Made by a program: the position numbers and the translations under genes | NCBI GenBank assembly: GCA_903828145.1 | Contig: CAIKKY010000014.1 | Location: 1-36,891 of the forward strand | Reading direction: 5' to 3' | Length of the DNA: 36,891 bases | Origin: an uncultured Hyphomicrobiales bacterium | GTDB taxonomy: Bacteria > Pseudomonadota > Alphaproteobacteria > Rhizobiales > Devosiaceae | The notes under the pieces: model-generated | What the model was told of the DNA's origin: nothing | Databases searched by the model: none | What the model saw: only the letters and a program-made list of their open reading frames with translations | Part shown: positions 8,177 to 17,381 of the stretch, piece by piece | How the letters are laid out: the number at the start of each line of letters is the position of its first letter | Position numbering within the stretch: the first letter of the stretch is position 1

Positions 8177-9316
8177 ATGAATAAGAAACTGCGGGTGCTG
8201 TCGGTTTTCGGTACCAGACCTGAAGCAATAAAAATGGCCCCGGTTGTGAAAGCGTTGACATTGACCGATGGCATTGACGCTAAGGTCTGCGTGACTGCTC
8301 AGCATCGGGAAATGCTTGATCAGGTGCTAGAGCTATTTCGGATTGTATCGGACTATGACCTGAACCTGATGAAGCCGGGTCAGGATTTGACGGATATCAC
8401 CGCCAATGTCCTGCACGGCCTTAAGCCGATCCTCGCCGAATTCGCGCCCGACCTAGTGCTGGTGCATGGCGACACGACGACAACGCTGGCCGCATCGCTA
8501 GCCGCCTACTACCAGCGCATCCCCGTCGGTCATGTCGAAGCCGGTCTTCGTACCGGTAACATCCTCTCCCCCTGGCCAGAAGAAGTGAACCGCAAGGTGG
8601 CGGGTGCGATCACACGTCTGCATTTTGCACCGACGGAGCGCTCGCGGCAGAACCTCCTGGCTGAAAATATTCCCGCCGAGCATATCCATGTCACGGGCAA
8701 CACGGTCATCGACGCACTGCAGGAGGTCGTCGACCGAATCGAAAGCGACCCAGTTTTGGCCCGCGATCTAGCTGGACGCTGGCCGCTTAATCCCAACCGG
8801 CGGATGATCCTTGTCACTGGCCATCGTCGGGAAAGTTTTGGGGGCGGCTTTGAACGAATTTGCAGCGCACTGCGCCGAATAGCTGATCGTCCCGACGTGG
8901 AAATTGTCTACCCGGTCCACCTCAATCCCAATGTGAAGGGGCCGGTGGAGGCGCGACTTTCCGGGCTTTCAAACGTGCACCTGATCCAACCGCAGGATTA
9001 TCTGCCCTTCGTCTATCTCATGCATCGTTCAACCTTGATCCTGACCGATTCCGGGGGGGTCCAGGAAGAGGCGCCGTCGCTTGGCAAGCCAGTTCTGGTG
9101 ATGCGCGACACGACAGAGCGACCAGAAGCCGTCGACGCTGGCACGGTTCGCCTGGTCGGCACCGATGAGGATCTCATCATCTCATCTGTCGGCGACTTGC
9201 TGGACGATCAAGCGGCCTACAATGCCATGAGCTTTGCGCATAATCCCTACGGTGACGGGCTCGCCGCCCAGCGCATCATCGAGGCCATCCGTGCATATTC
9301 AAACGAACTCCGCTGA
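8177..9316 (+). CDS. wecB: UDP-N-acetylglucosamine 2-epimerase (non-hydrolysing)
   Basis: Converts UDP-GlcNAc to UDP-ManNAc in the cytoplasm. The 379-aa length is typical of WecB. Family motifs are present in order: [17 protein letters not shown] at the N-terminus, [17 protein letters not shown] near residue 95, [20 protein letters not shown], and [20 protein letters not shown] near residue 290. The distance to wecC is 13 bases, and the pair supplies UDP-ManNAcA, one expected sugar of the repeat unit. The start ATG 8177 has only a poor ribosome site. Confidence 0.95.
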   Translation: MNKKLRVLSVFGTRPEAIKMAPVVKALTLTDGIDAKVCVTAQHREMLDQVLELFRIVSDYDLNLMKPGQDLTDITANVLHGLKPILAEFAPDLVLVHGDTTTTLAASLAAYYQRIPVGHVEAGLRTGNILSPWPEEVNRKVAGAITRLHFAPTERSRQNLLAENIPAEHIHVTGNTVIDALQEVVDRIESDPVLARDLAGRWPLNPNRRMILVTGHRRESFGGGFERICSALRRIADRPDVEIVYPVHLNPNVKGPVEARLSGLSNVHLIQPQDYLPFVYLMHRSTLILTDSGGVQEEAPSLGKPVLVMRDTTERPEAVDAGTVRLVGTDEDLIISSVGDLLDDQAAYNAMSFAHNPYGDGLAAQRIIEAIRAYSNELR

Positions 9317-9329
9317 ACTGGAACTCTAA

Positions 9330-10592
9330 ATGCAAACTCAACTCCCCTTTCGCCGAATTTCCGTCATCGGGCTCGGATATATCGGTTTGCCGACGGCCGC
9401 GATGTTCGCGTCGCGGAAAATCGAAGTCGTCGGCGTCGATGTGAACCCGCATACGGTCGACACGATCAACCGCGGTGAAATCCTCATCATCGAACCCGAT
9501 CTCGACATCGTCGTGCAGGCGACCGTGGCGCAGGGCTATCTTCGCGCTACGACAGTGCCGGAATCAGCAGAGGCCTTCCTGATCGCCGTGCCCACCCCAT
9601 TCAAGGGTGACAACTACGAGCCTGACCTCAGCTATATCGAAGCTGCGTCACGGGCCATCGCTCCGGTTCTGAAATCAGGCGATCTAGTGGTGCTGGAATC
9701 GACCTCACCAGTGGGTGCGACCATCGCGATGGCGAACTGGCTCGCGGAGGCGCGGTCTGACCTCTCGTTTCCTCAGGACGAGGGCGAGAAATCGGACATT
9801 CGGATCGCGCATTGTCCCGAGCGCGTGCTACCCGGCAAGGTGATGCAGGAGCTCATCACCAACGATCGTATCATTGGTGGAATGACCCGTCGCTGTTCCC
9901 GCGAAGCCGCGCTGCTCTACAAGATGTTCGTTAGCGGCGATTGCATCGTGGCCAGTAGCCCGCAGGTCGCTGAGATGGCAAAGCTCACCGAGAACAGCTT
10001 CCGCGACGTGAACATCGCCTTCGCCAACGAATTGTCTCTGATCTGCGATATGCTAGAGATCAACGTGTGGGAGTTGATTTCGCTGGCCAACCGCCACCCC
10101 CGCGTGAGCATCCTGCAACCTGGTCCCGGTGTTGGCGGCCATTGCATCGCGGTTGATCCGTGGTTCATTGTCTCTTCAGCGCCGGACCTGACCCGCCTGA
10201 TCCGCACCGCACGCGAGGTCAACGACTCTAAGCCCGAATGGGTTATGGGCAAGGTCCGCGAAGCGATCGGCGCCCACCTTATGGCCAATCCCGGTCAAAG
10301 CGCGGCTGATGTTACGCTGGCCATCTACGGACTGGCCTTCAAGCCGGACATCGACGATCTGCGCGAAAGTCCTGCATTGGAAATCGCGCGCGATCTTGCC
10401 ACCACTCATCCCGGCATGATCTCGATTATCGAGCCGAATTTAGAGGCACTTCCGTCAGGCCTTGGCAGAGCTCGATTGGTGTCGTCTGCAGACGACGCGG
10501 ACGTTCATGTGATGCTGGTGAATCATCGACAGTTCCTGAACCGTCCGGCGCCAACGGGGCAATGTGTAGATACGCGGGGGGTGTGGTCGTGA
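9330..10592 (+). CDS. wecC: UDP-N-acetyl-D-mannosamine dehydrogenase
   Basis: Oxidises UDP-ManNAc to UDP-ManNAcA with two NAD+. The N-terminal Rossmann motif is VIGLGYIGLPTAAMFA. The middle domain carries ESTSPVGAT and the catalytic-cysteine motif GVGGHCIAVDPWF (Cys272). The C-terminal UDP-binding domain includes LAFKPDIDDLRESPALEIAR. At 420 aa it is full length for the UDP-glucose/GDP-mannose dehydrogenase family. Its stop overlaps the next gene's start by 4 bases. Confidence 0.95.
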   Translation: MQTQLPFRRISVIGLGYIGLPTAAMFASRKIEVVGVDVNPHTVDTINRGEILIIEPDLDIVVQATVAQGYLRATTVPESAEAFLIAVPTPFKGDNYEPDLSYIEAASRAIAPVLKSGDLVVLESTSPVGATIAMANWLAEARSDLSFPQDEGEKSDIRIAHCPERVLPGKVMQELITNDRIIGGMTRRCSREAALLYKMFVSGDCIVASSPQVAEMAKLTENSFRDVNIAFANELSLICDMLEINVWELISLANRHPRVSILQPGPGVGGHCIAVDPWFIVSSAPDLTRLIRTAREVNDSKPEWVMGKVREAIGAHLMANPGQSAADVTLAIYGLAFKPDIDDLRESPALEIARDLATTHPGMISIIEPNLEALPSGLGRARLVSSADDADVHVMLVNHRQFLNRPAPTGQCVDTRGVWS

Positions 10593-11731
10593 CTGCGGCT
10601 GCGCCGGGCCTGCCTCAGCGCGTGCTGCTGTTCGGCCCGCCCTATGGACAATCCATCCCGGATGGAGCCGGGGGCGGGACCGGCGGTTATACGCGCAACA
10701 TGGAAGTCTATGAGCACCACCTGACTAGCGACGAGTTTGAACTGATCCCGCTGTTCCACACGGTGCGCGGGCAGGACAAAGGCTTAAAGGCGCGGTTCGC
10801 AGTGCGGTTCGCGATTGACTTTTTTCGGATAGTGCGCGCCTTAATGCGCGACCGTCCCGATGCTGTGCATTGCCTTGCCCGCTACCATGAAGCGTTGCCA
10901 CGCGAAGCTTTACTCGCCGTGCTTTGCCGTGTGTTCCGCAAACCATTCGTATACGACATCAAGGCACCTTTATTTATTGACGCCTATCGCACACGTGGGC
11001 GTGTCTATCGTTTCCTGGCGGATCGTATCATTTCCAGCGCTGCCGCGGTGCTAGCCGAAGGGGCGTTATATCTTCCCTTTCTCAAGAGCCAGTTCGGCCA
11101 GGATGGAATCCTGTTCCCCAACTTCGTGCCGGATGCCGAAGTCCCCCAAACCATCGTTCCGCGGCTGACGGGCGATCCACTCCGCGTGTTGTTCGTCGGA
11201 TTCTGCCACCCCAACAAGGGGGTGATCGAGGTGTTCGATGGATGCCGCCAGTTCGCAATACAGGGTGGTGCCGTACAACTGACAATCATAGGCGCAGAGA
11301 CGCCCGAGTTCATCGCACATATCAACAGTTCGTCGCCAATCACCGGATTCGTCTACAGATGGTTGGGCCGCCGTCCACATAATGAGGTCCGCGCTGCCTT
11401 GGACACGCACGACGTATTCTGTCTGCCGAGCAAGAGTGAAGGGCATTCAAACGCTGTTAATGAAGCCATGATGAGCGGTATGGTAGTCGCTTGTTCCAAA
11501 GTCGGGCTGTTGGAAGGCGCTGTCGAAGAGCGTGGAGGTTACTTCATTGAGGACCTGAGCGCCGATGGTGTGGCCGCAACACTGGCCACCATTCGTCGCG
11601 ACCCGTCTGAGGCGCTTAGACGCGGGCGGTTCGCGCAGGACAAGGTTCGCCGGGAATACACCGCCAGCGTGGCGCGCTCACGGATCACTTGCGTCTACCG
11701 CGACATACTGCGCAAAAGCCGGAGAAAATGA
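10589..11731 (+). CDS. GT4-family glycosyltransferase
   Basis: A cytoplasmic, retaining, GT-B-fold glycosyltransferase that likely adds one sugar of the repeat unit. The N-terminal half begins VLLFGPPYGQSIPDGAGGGT, with a glycine-rich loop. The C-terminal half has LRVLFVGFCHPNKG and FCLPSKSEGHSNAVNEAMMS, the EX7E-type donor-site motif of Glycos_transf_1 (PF00534). I chose GTG 10589 (GTGA overlap with the wecC stop, GGGGGG just upstream) rather than ATG 10562, which would overlap wecC by 31 bases. Donor and acceptor are not predictable. Confidence 0.85.
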   Translation: MTAAAPGLPQRVLLFGPPYGQSIPDGAGGGTGGYTRNMEVYEHHLTSDEFELIPLFHTVRGQDKGLKARFAVRFAIDFFRIVRALMRDRPDAVHCLARYHEALPREALLAVLCRVFRKPFVYDIKAPLFIDAYRTRGRVYRFLADRIISSAAAVLAEGALYLPFLKSQFGQDGILFPNFVPDAEVPQTIVPRLTGDPLRVLFVGFCHPNKGVIEVFDGCRQFAIQGGAVQLTIIGAETPEFIAHINSSSPITGFVYRWLGRRPHNEVRAALDTHDVFCLPSKSEGHSNAVNEAMMSGMVVACSKVGLLEGAVEERGGYFIEDLSADGVAATLATIRRDPSEALRRGRFAQDKVRREYTASVARSRITCVYRDILRKSRRK

Positions 11732-11734
11732 AAC

Positions 11735-13087
11735 ATGGCTGATATCCCAGTATCAACCACTCGGGCCAAGTCCATTGGCATTAGGGGCCATAGCGCCTCG
11801 GTATCAGCTGGCGCATACAGTAGGGTCTACTGGGTTGATGCCATCGCACGCATGCTGACGGCCATCTGCCTCCTCAACATCAATGGCGTCATGTGGATGG
11901 CGTTCGACCAGGAAGCCTTGGCTTCAATCGCTATGCTAGGACCGGCCGTCCTTCTGGTGGTTTTTGCAGGGCGCCATGCTTGGTCGTTGCCGTTCTCATT
12001 GGTTGTTGGGGCTATTACGACATATTTAGCGTTCGGCGCGTTCTTTATGGGCACTAGTTCCGAAGCTGACGATATGGCGCAATATGTCCGAGCATATGGC
12101 GGTACGCTCGTTATCTTGTGGGCTGTCACGGGCTACACGGCCAGTCTAGTCGATAACGATAAGCGGTTGCTGTCCTTCCTGCGGTTCGTCAGAAATACAC
12201 TGTTGCTTGGGGCGGCCTCGGTTTGGTTCTCGCCCGTTTTATATCAGTACTACGTCAACGTGCCGCTCGCGTTCTCTTTCGAAGAGAGATTGGGCGGGTT
12301 CTTCGCGAATCCAAATGAGGCGGCAATGGTAGCGGTATTCGCTGTGGTGTTTGTGAAGGAGGTGCCATTTAGTAATAGGTTACTTGGATGGCTGGCGCTG
12401 GCGATGGCGTTAATCGCCGTATTTCTTACACTTTCGAAGACTGGTATAACCTGTGTGATCGTCTATTTGGCTTGGAGTGTGATGCGCAAGGCGAAGCGAT
12501 CTGGCGTCGCCCTACTCCTGCCAATCGTGATCATGGCGATTCTGCTGGTGCAAGACCTGGAAGGTGTTCTGCGTTACATTACGGAAAATCCCGTGTTGCA
12601 ACTCGAAACGGCGCAGCAGAACCGAGTCCTCGAAATCGGTGACGTCTTTAGCGGACAGATCAACGAGAAGACCACAACCGGTCGAACCTATCTTTGGCAA
12701 CTGGCGGCTGCACGCGCGTGGGAGGCATTTCCGTCGGGCAATGGCCTTGGCAGTGCGCATCAGATGGCGGGCGGGCTGTTTCAAAATGACGGCTGGCTGG
12801 GAGCACACAACACGTTCCTGATGATTTGGTGCGAAAGCGGCATTTTACCGACCATACTGTTGATAGCTGCTATGGTGTGGACGCTGTCGAATACCCTGCG
12901 CCATCCTTTATGGCATCTGATACTACCCATATCGATTGTCCTTTTGACTGACATGATGGCAACGCACACCGCGCTTTTGACCCGCTACCACAACCTAATC
13001 ATGGCGCTTATTCTGGGTCTGCTCGTCAGTGAACGTGCCCATCACTGGAGGTCGAGGTCGAGGGAGCAGCGGGCTGACACAGCATGA
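11735..13087 (+). CDS. Wzy-like O-unit / EPS polymerase (polytopic membrane protein)
   Basis: The 450-aa product has about 11 hydrophobic segments separated by short charged loops. Its largest loop, roughly 280-370, contains TGRTYLWQLAAARAWEAFPSG and GWLGAHNTFLMIWCESG, the H-N-x-F/L-type loop typical of Wzy/O-antigen polymerases. It is flanked by a glycosyltransferase and the flippase gene, as expected in Wzx/Wzy-dependent clusters. It is weakly similar in layout to the ligase-like protein at 2188 but clearly a different protein. Start ATG 11735 lies 3 bases after the previous stop; the end overlaps the next start by 4 bases. Confidence 0.8.
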   Translation: MADIPVSTTRAKSIGIRGHSASVSAGAYSRVYWVDAIARMLTAICLLNINGVMWMAFDQEALASIAMLGPAVLLVVFAGRHAWSLPFSLVVGAITTYLAFGAFFMGTSSEADDMAQYVRAYGGTLVILWAVTGYTASLVDNDKRLLSFLRFVRNTLLLGAASVWFSPVLYQYYVNVPLAFSFEERLGGFFANPNEAAMVAVFAVVFVKEVPFSNRLLGWLALAMALIAVFLTLSKTGITCVIVYLAWSVMRKAKRSGVALLLPIVIMAILLVQDLEGVLRYITENPVLQLETAQQNRVLEIGDVFSGQINEKTTTGRTYLWQLAAARAWEAFPSGNGLGSAHQMAGGLFQNDGWLGAHNTFLMIWCESGILPTILLIAAMVWTLSNTLRHPLWHLILPISIVLLTDMMATHTALLTRYHNLIMALILGLLVSERAHHWRSRSREQRADTA

Positions 13088-14292
13088 AAGGCATTAATAG
13101 CAGTCTGTTATTCCGCCGTTTATTCCAGGATGCGTCGGCAACTCTCCTTTCGACCGTTCTGGTGCAGGCAGTGACATTCGGCATTTTGGCCGTCTCCGGG
13201 TTGGTTCTGGAAGTCGATGCATTCGCGCGACTGACCATCATTGTGACGACCATCATGGTGTCAAGCGGGCTGATGGAGTTTGGCCTAAACGCGACAGCCA
13301 CAAAATTCTATAGCAACGCACACGACGAGGGTGTGCTTGCCCTCGCTTTCGAAGCCAGGATTGCGCTGGTTCCTGTCGGGGCAGCGATGGGCGCAGCCGT
13401 TTGGTGGTACGGATTGCGCGACATCGGTCTGGGAATAGCCATCGGACCCATCCTGAACATCTGGAACGGAATGCGCGCCACCGATCAGGCTCGGCAGGAT
13501 TTTCTTAGTTTCGCGCGAATGAGCATCGCCTTCGCCTTTGTTCGAGGCGCAGGAGGCGTCGCTGCACTGCTATTTGACGTGGACGTGGCGTTGTTGGCTC
13601 TCGCGGTTTACGCTTTACCGGTGTTGGTGTTGGGGTGGGGCGCGTCAGCATCGGGCAAGTGCGTGCGCTTCGCACTGTCCGCGCAGCGTCAAAATCTCAA
13701 CGGTGCCGCTCGCTATGCTGCCCACATTTATCTGAATTCGATTGCCTTCATGGCAGTGCCTTACGTGCCCCAGTATATTATCGCTTCACGCCTCGATGCC
13801 ACTGCGGTTGCCACTTACGGGTTGATCGTTACCTTCACTGCGCCGCTTTCCTTGCTCATCTATTCGATACGGAGCGTATTGCTTCCTCACATGCTAGGCG
13901 CGGCGCCGGAGATCGAGCGCCTGATTTGGAGCAGGCGGGGTCTCATCATGATCTCATCAGCATGGGTCGTGCTAATTGTGGGTGGCGGAATAATCGCCGC
14001 CGGACTTGATATGGTCTACGGGCATCGCCTCCCGCAAATTGAATATCTCTTCATGATGTATTTCTTCGGATACTCCGGAGCAGCGATGATCGGTTTCTAT
14101 AGTCTCAGCATACACACACGAGACCTACCGCACCTGGCTAGCGTAATCGGCATTACAAAGATCATCGTATTGATACCTATGCTACTCCTTTACGGGGAGG
14201 ATATCATACTCATTGTATCGATTGTTGCGGCCATCATGATCTTGTCTGAAGCATTGCTGACGCTATTGATCTACAGAGAGAAAAGATCATGA
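13084..14292 (+). CDS. Wzx-like flippase (MOP/polysaccharide transporter family)
   Basis: Predicted to flip lipid-linked repeat units across the inner membrane. The 402-aa protein has about 12 hydrophobic segments without large soluble domains, starting with DASATLLSTVLVQAVTFGIL and ending with IILIVSIVAAIMILSEALLT, as in RfbX/Wzx. It overlaps both neighbours by 4 bases (ATGA), so it is likely translationally coupled to the polymerase and the following glycosyltransferase. Assignment rests on topology, length and context rather than a sharp motif. Confidence 0.78.
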   Translation: MKGINSSLLFRRLFQDASATLLSTVLVQAVTFGILAVSGLVLEVDAFARLTIIVTTIMVSSGLMEFGLNATATKFYSNAHDEGVLALAFEARIALVPVGAAMGAAVWWYGLRDIGLGIAIGPILNIWNGMRATDQARQDFLSFARMSIAFAFVRGAGGVAALLFDVDVALLALAVYALPVLVLGWGASASGKCVRFALSAQRQNLNGAARYAAHIYLNSIAFMAVPYVPQYIIASRLDATAVATYGLIVTFTAPLSLLIYSIRSVLLPHMLGAAPEIERLIWSRRGLIMISSAWVVLIVGGGIIAAGLDMVYGHRLPQIEYLFMMYFFGYSGAAMIGFYSLSIHTRDLPHLASVIGITKIIVLIPMLLLYGEDIILIVSIVAAIMILSEALLTLLIYREKRS

Positions 14293-15443
14293 AAGTCGTA
14301 ATGGTAGGAGACTACCCAGAGCCGGGCGGGCGAATTTCTGGAGGCGTCGAGCGCGTTATAGATACGTTGTTGACCGAACTTAGCCATGTTGTCGACTTGA
14401 CCCTGATCGTGCCTGCCGCCAGTCGGAATCAGACCTGTGAAAATGGTGACGTCCGAACGATCTACTTAAAGCGTGCTCGCCCAGGCTCCTTGCATTACTG
14501 GACCTCGGACGCCGTCAGGCTTGCCCGGATCATCGAAGTGTTGCGCCCAGACATCGTCCACCTTCAGGGCGTTGCCGGAATCGGCCGCCTTATAACTTCT
14601 CCATGCATCCTCACCGTTCATGGCTTCCTCGACAAAGACATTGTCGCCTCGGTAGTAAGCACAGGTATCGGTCGGTGGGCGCGAAAGCTTGCCGGACACA
14701 TGATTCGCGTCGTAGAGGAGCGCGCCCACCGCCGGATAGGGCACGTAATTTCCATCAATCCCTATGTAGACGAAGCGCTGCCACATCTCGTCGACTTGCA
14801 GACCTATCCTATCCCCAACCCGCTCGATCCAGTGTTCACCACGCAAGATCGCAAAGCATACTGCCAGCGAGCGTCACATATCATTTCAGTGGGAAGGATC
14901 GGCCCACAAAAAAATACCTTAGCTGTCATCGCTGCCGCTGCGCGAATCATGAAAACTGACCCAAATGCGTCCCTGACGATCTGTGGCGCAGCCTCGGATG
15001 AAGGCTACTATGCAAAATGCCGAGAGTTCATCGAAACCAAAGGGCTCACGGACAGGATACACATGGTTGGCAATCTACCGTCAACGGAGCTTGCGGCGCT
15101 GCTCGATACGGCATCCTGCCTCGTCATGGCCTCCCACCAAGAGAATGCTCCGATGGCGATTGCGGAGGCGCACGCCCGCGGGGTCGCCGTGGTCGCTCCC
15201 GAAGCCTTCGGCATCCGGCATATGATCGAACCGGGAATTAACGGACTGTTCTGGCCGATGAAGGATGTCACAGGGCAGGCCACTGTGCTCCAACACGCGC
15301 TCAACCATGCATGGGCGCGTGACGAAATCGCAAAGGCGGCGCGCGAGACCTACGACGTACGCAGTGTTGCCAGCAAAACACTGGCGGCCTACCACGCTGT
15401 GCTGGCGGGGCACTCCTCTCTGACAACTTCTCACCAGAAGTGA
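14289..15443 (+). CDS. GT4-family glycosyltransferase
   Basis: The 384-aa GT-B-fold protein begins MKVVMVGDYPEPGGRISGGV, with the acceptor-side glycine loop. It continues with DIVHLQGVAGIGRL and SVGRIGPQKNTLAVIAAAA, and has the donor motif ASHQENAPMAIAEAHARGVA (EX7E) near residue 285. It is the last intact member of the tightly overlapping run wecC-GT-wzy-wzx-GT (ATGA overlap with wzx). It probably transfers one hexose or aminosugar of the repeat unit; specificity is unknown. Confidence 0.86.
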   Translation: MKVVMVGDYPEPGGRISGGVERVIDTLLTELSHVVDLTLIVPAASRNQTCENGDVRTIYLKRARPGSLHYWTSDAVRLARIIEVLRPDIVHLQGVAGIGRLITSPCILTVHGFLDKDIVASVVSTGIGRWARKLAGHMIRVVEERAHRRIGHVISINPYVDEALPHLVDLQTYPIPNPLDPVFTTQDRKAYCQRASHIISVGRIGPQKNTLAVIAAAARIMKTDPNASLTICGAASDEGYYAKCREFIETKGLTDRIHMVGNLPSTELAALLDTASCLVMASHQENAPMAIAEAHARGVAVVAPEAFGIRHMIEPGINGLFWPMKDVTGQATVLQHALNHAWARDEIAKAARETYDVRSVASKTLAAYHAVLAGHSSLTTSHQK

Positions 15444-15484
15444 ACGCGCCGGCCAGCCGCGCGTTCGAAAATTGCCACGAATGA

Positions 15485-15800
15485 GTGAAGGCTAGTCACC
15501 AGGTGACAGTGATCACGTACGCACCGAATTTTCCTAAAGGACAAGCCTTCTGCGGATATCGCAACCGCATTTGGCAAAGCGAAGACATGGAAGGGATCCG
15601 TGTCATCCGGGTATGGAGTTATGTTACCCGGAACGAAGGTTTCACCAAGTGCATCCTCGACTATCTCAGCTTCAGGGCCCCGCTTTTCTCGCGTCGCTGT
15701 TCGTCCGCCGCGTCGACGTCATCGTGCGAACTTCGCCGCAGTTCTTCACCGCATGTGCCCTCCGGTTCCGCTTCTCTCCACCTCCGGCTAGCCATTGTGC
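15485..15800 (+). pseudogene. Frameshifted, truncated glycosyltransferase remnant (WbuB/WcaI-like)
   Basis: From 15485 one frame encodes HQVTVITYAPNFPKGQAF... and ILDYLSFRA, closely paralleling the N-terminal region of the intact glycosyltransferase at 16020 (VDVLTCAPNFPRGKVF, LLDYFSF). Near 15680 homology jumps to another frame, which reads AFLASLFVRRVDVIVRTSPQFFTACA, the next conserved block of this family. The start and everything after about 15800 are missing. It is therefore a decayed GT4 gene with one frameshift and both ends lost. The 220 bases after it, to 16019, are AT-rich and without a recognisable gene. Confidence 0.75.
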
Positions 15801-16019
15801 AGGAGGCAATCTTGCACCAAAAATTACCGCGGACCACTCAGTGGGGGCCGGTCACGTCCCACTACGACGAAGCCCTAACACTCCTTAAATCACAACCTCA
15901 AATCTGTGAAATTAGTACTGACAGGGAACAAATGAATAAGAAGCTCACACTAAAATCTAGTCACGTATGATTAATTCACAGTCACTTTCCATGTAAAAAT
16001 CTTTGGAACTCGTCCTATT

Positions 16020-17330
16020 ATGACCGAATTTGGATCAAAATCCCACCGGAGACCGCGAGCGCTCATCATTTCCGATAGGTTCACACCCGAAGTGTCCGCG
16101 GCTTCGACCCGATTGCACTCACATGCAAAACGATGGGTAAAATCTGGCTGGGACGTCGATGTCTTGACGTGCGCACCAAATTTTCCGCGAGGGAAGGTGT
16201 TTCCAGGATACAAAAACCGCCTTTATCAACGTGAGCTTCTAGATGGAATAACGGTTCACCGTATTTGGTCTTATATGGCGCCCAACAGGGGCAAGTTCAG
16301 GCGCTTGCTTGACTATTTCTCGTTTAACGTGTCCGCGCGGGCCTCATTGAAAATGGTTCCCAGACCAGACGTTATTCTGGCTTCCTCACCCCCGATCAAT
16401 GTCGCTTGGATTGCACAAGCTGCGGCCCGTCATTTTGGCGTTCCATGGGTCTTTGAAGTCAGGGACCTTTGGCCGGCTTCCATTCGCGCCGTAGGCATAT
16501 CGAAGGGTTATTTGCTTCAGTTCGTCGAACGACAAGAGCTCGCGCTTTACAAGGACGCCGCTTCGATAATCGTACTGACCGACGCGTTCAAATTAGATTT
16601 AAAGCAACGAGGTGTTCAGGATTCTAAGATATATGTAGTCACAAATTCCGTAGAACCGGAGAATTTCTTATATACTTACAGCCGAGATCAGGCAAGACAC
16701 AATTTAGGCCTTCCTATAGACAAGTTCATAGTCGGTTTTGTGGGTACTGTAGGCCTCGCACAAGGTGCATCCACATTTGTTTCAGTCGCCGCCGCACTTC
16801 AGCATAGGACCGACATTTATTTCGTTGTTGTGGGTGAAGGTGCTGAAAGGTCTATCATTGAGAAGGCTGCCATTGATATGAAACTGACCAACATAGAGTT
16901 TCGCGACTTCGTTGCTCACGAGAAGGTTCCGGAGATCCTGTCCGCACTGGATGTTGGGGCTGTGTTGCTAAAGGACGATCCTGTATTTGAAACCGTGATA
17001 CCATCAAAGATTTTCGAGATAATGGCCGCCCGTCGTCCAATTGTTGCAGCGGTTCGAGGACAGGCGAAGCACGTTATTGAAGCTCTTGGCGGTGGAGTTT
17101 GCGTTGCTCCTGAGGATGCCGAGGCGTTTTCTCAAGCCATCCTAACGCTAGCAGAGGACATTCCGTATGCATCCGACCTCGGGCGGGCCGGGTGTTTGGC
17201 GGTTACGGAAAAATACAACAGAGATAAGCTTGCTGCTGACGCTCTGAACGTATTGCGCGAACACGTCGACAAAAATGTACAAGCCGATTATTTCTCTAGG
17301 GGCATTTATGCGGCCGACATGTTTCAATAA
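16020..17330 (+). CDS. GT4-family glycosyltransferase (WbuB-like)
   Basis: The 436-aa product resembles WbuB/WcaI-type transferases: ALIISDRFTPEVSAASTRLH, DVLTCAPNFPRGKVFPGYKN, PDVILASSPPINVAW, WVFEVRDLWPASI, VGFVGTVGLAQG, and the C-terminal VIPSKIFEIMAARRPIVAAV. WbuB of E. coli transfers N-acetyl-L-fucosamine; whether that holds here is unknown, as no FucNAc synthesis genes are in the window. Base composition is somewhat more AT-rich than the upstream operon. Its stop touches the next frame at 17331 directly. It probably replaces the decayed paralogue just upstream. Confidence 0.87.
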   Translation: MTEFGSKSHRRPRALIISDRFTPEVSAASTRLHSHAKRWVKSGWDVDVLTCAPNFPRGKVFPGYKNRLYQRELLDGITVHRIWSYMAPNRGKFRRLLDYFSFNVSARASLKMVPRPDVILASSPPINVAWIAQAAARHFGVPWVFEVRDLWPASIRAVGISKGYLLQFVERQELALYKDAASIIVLTDAFKLDLKQRGVQDSKIYVVTNSVEPENFLYTYSRDQARHNLGLPIDKFIVGFVGTVGLAQGASTFVSVAAALQHRTDIYFVVVGEGAERSIIEKAAIDMKLTNIEFRDFVAHEKVPEILSALDVGAVLLKDDPVFETVIPSKIFEIMAARRPIVAAVRGQAKHVIEALGGGVCVAPEDAEAFSQAILTLAEDIPYASDLGRAGCLAVTEKYNRDKLAADALNVLREHVDKNVQADYFSRGIYAADMFQ

Positions 17331-17381
17331 ATGTCATCGGAACCTTGGCAGTCTATTCAACTCAAGAGATCGGGCAGCGCA

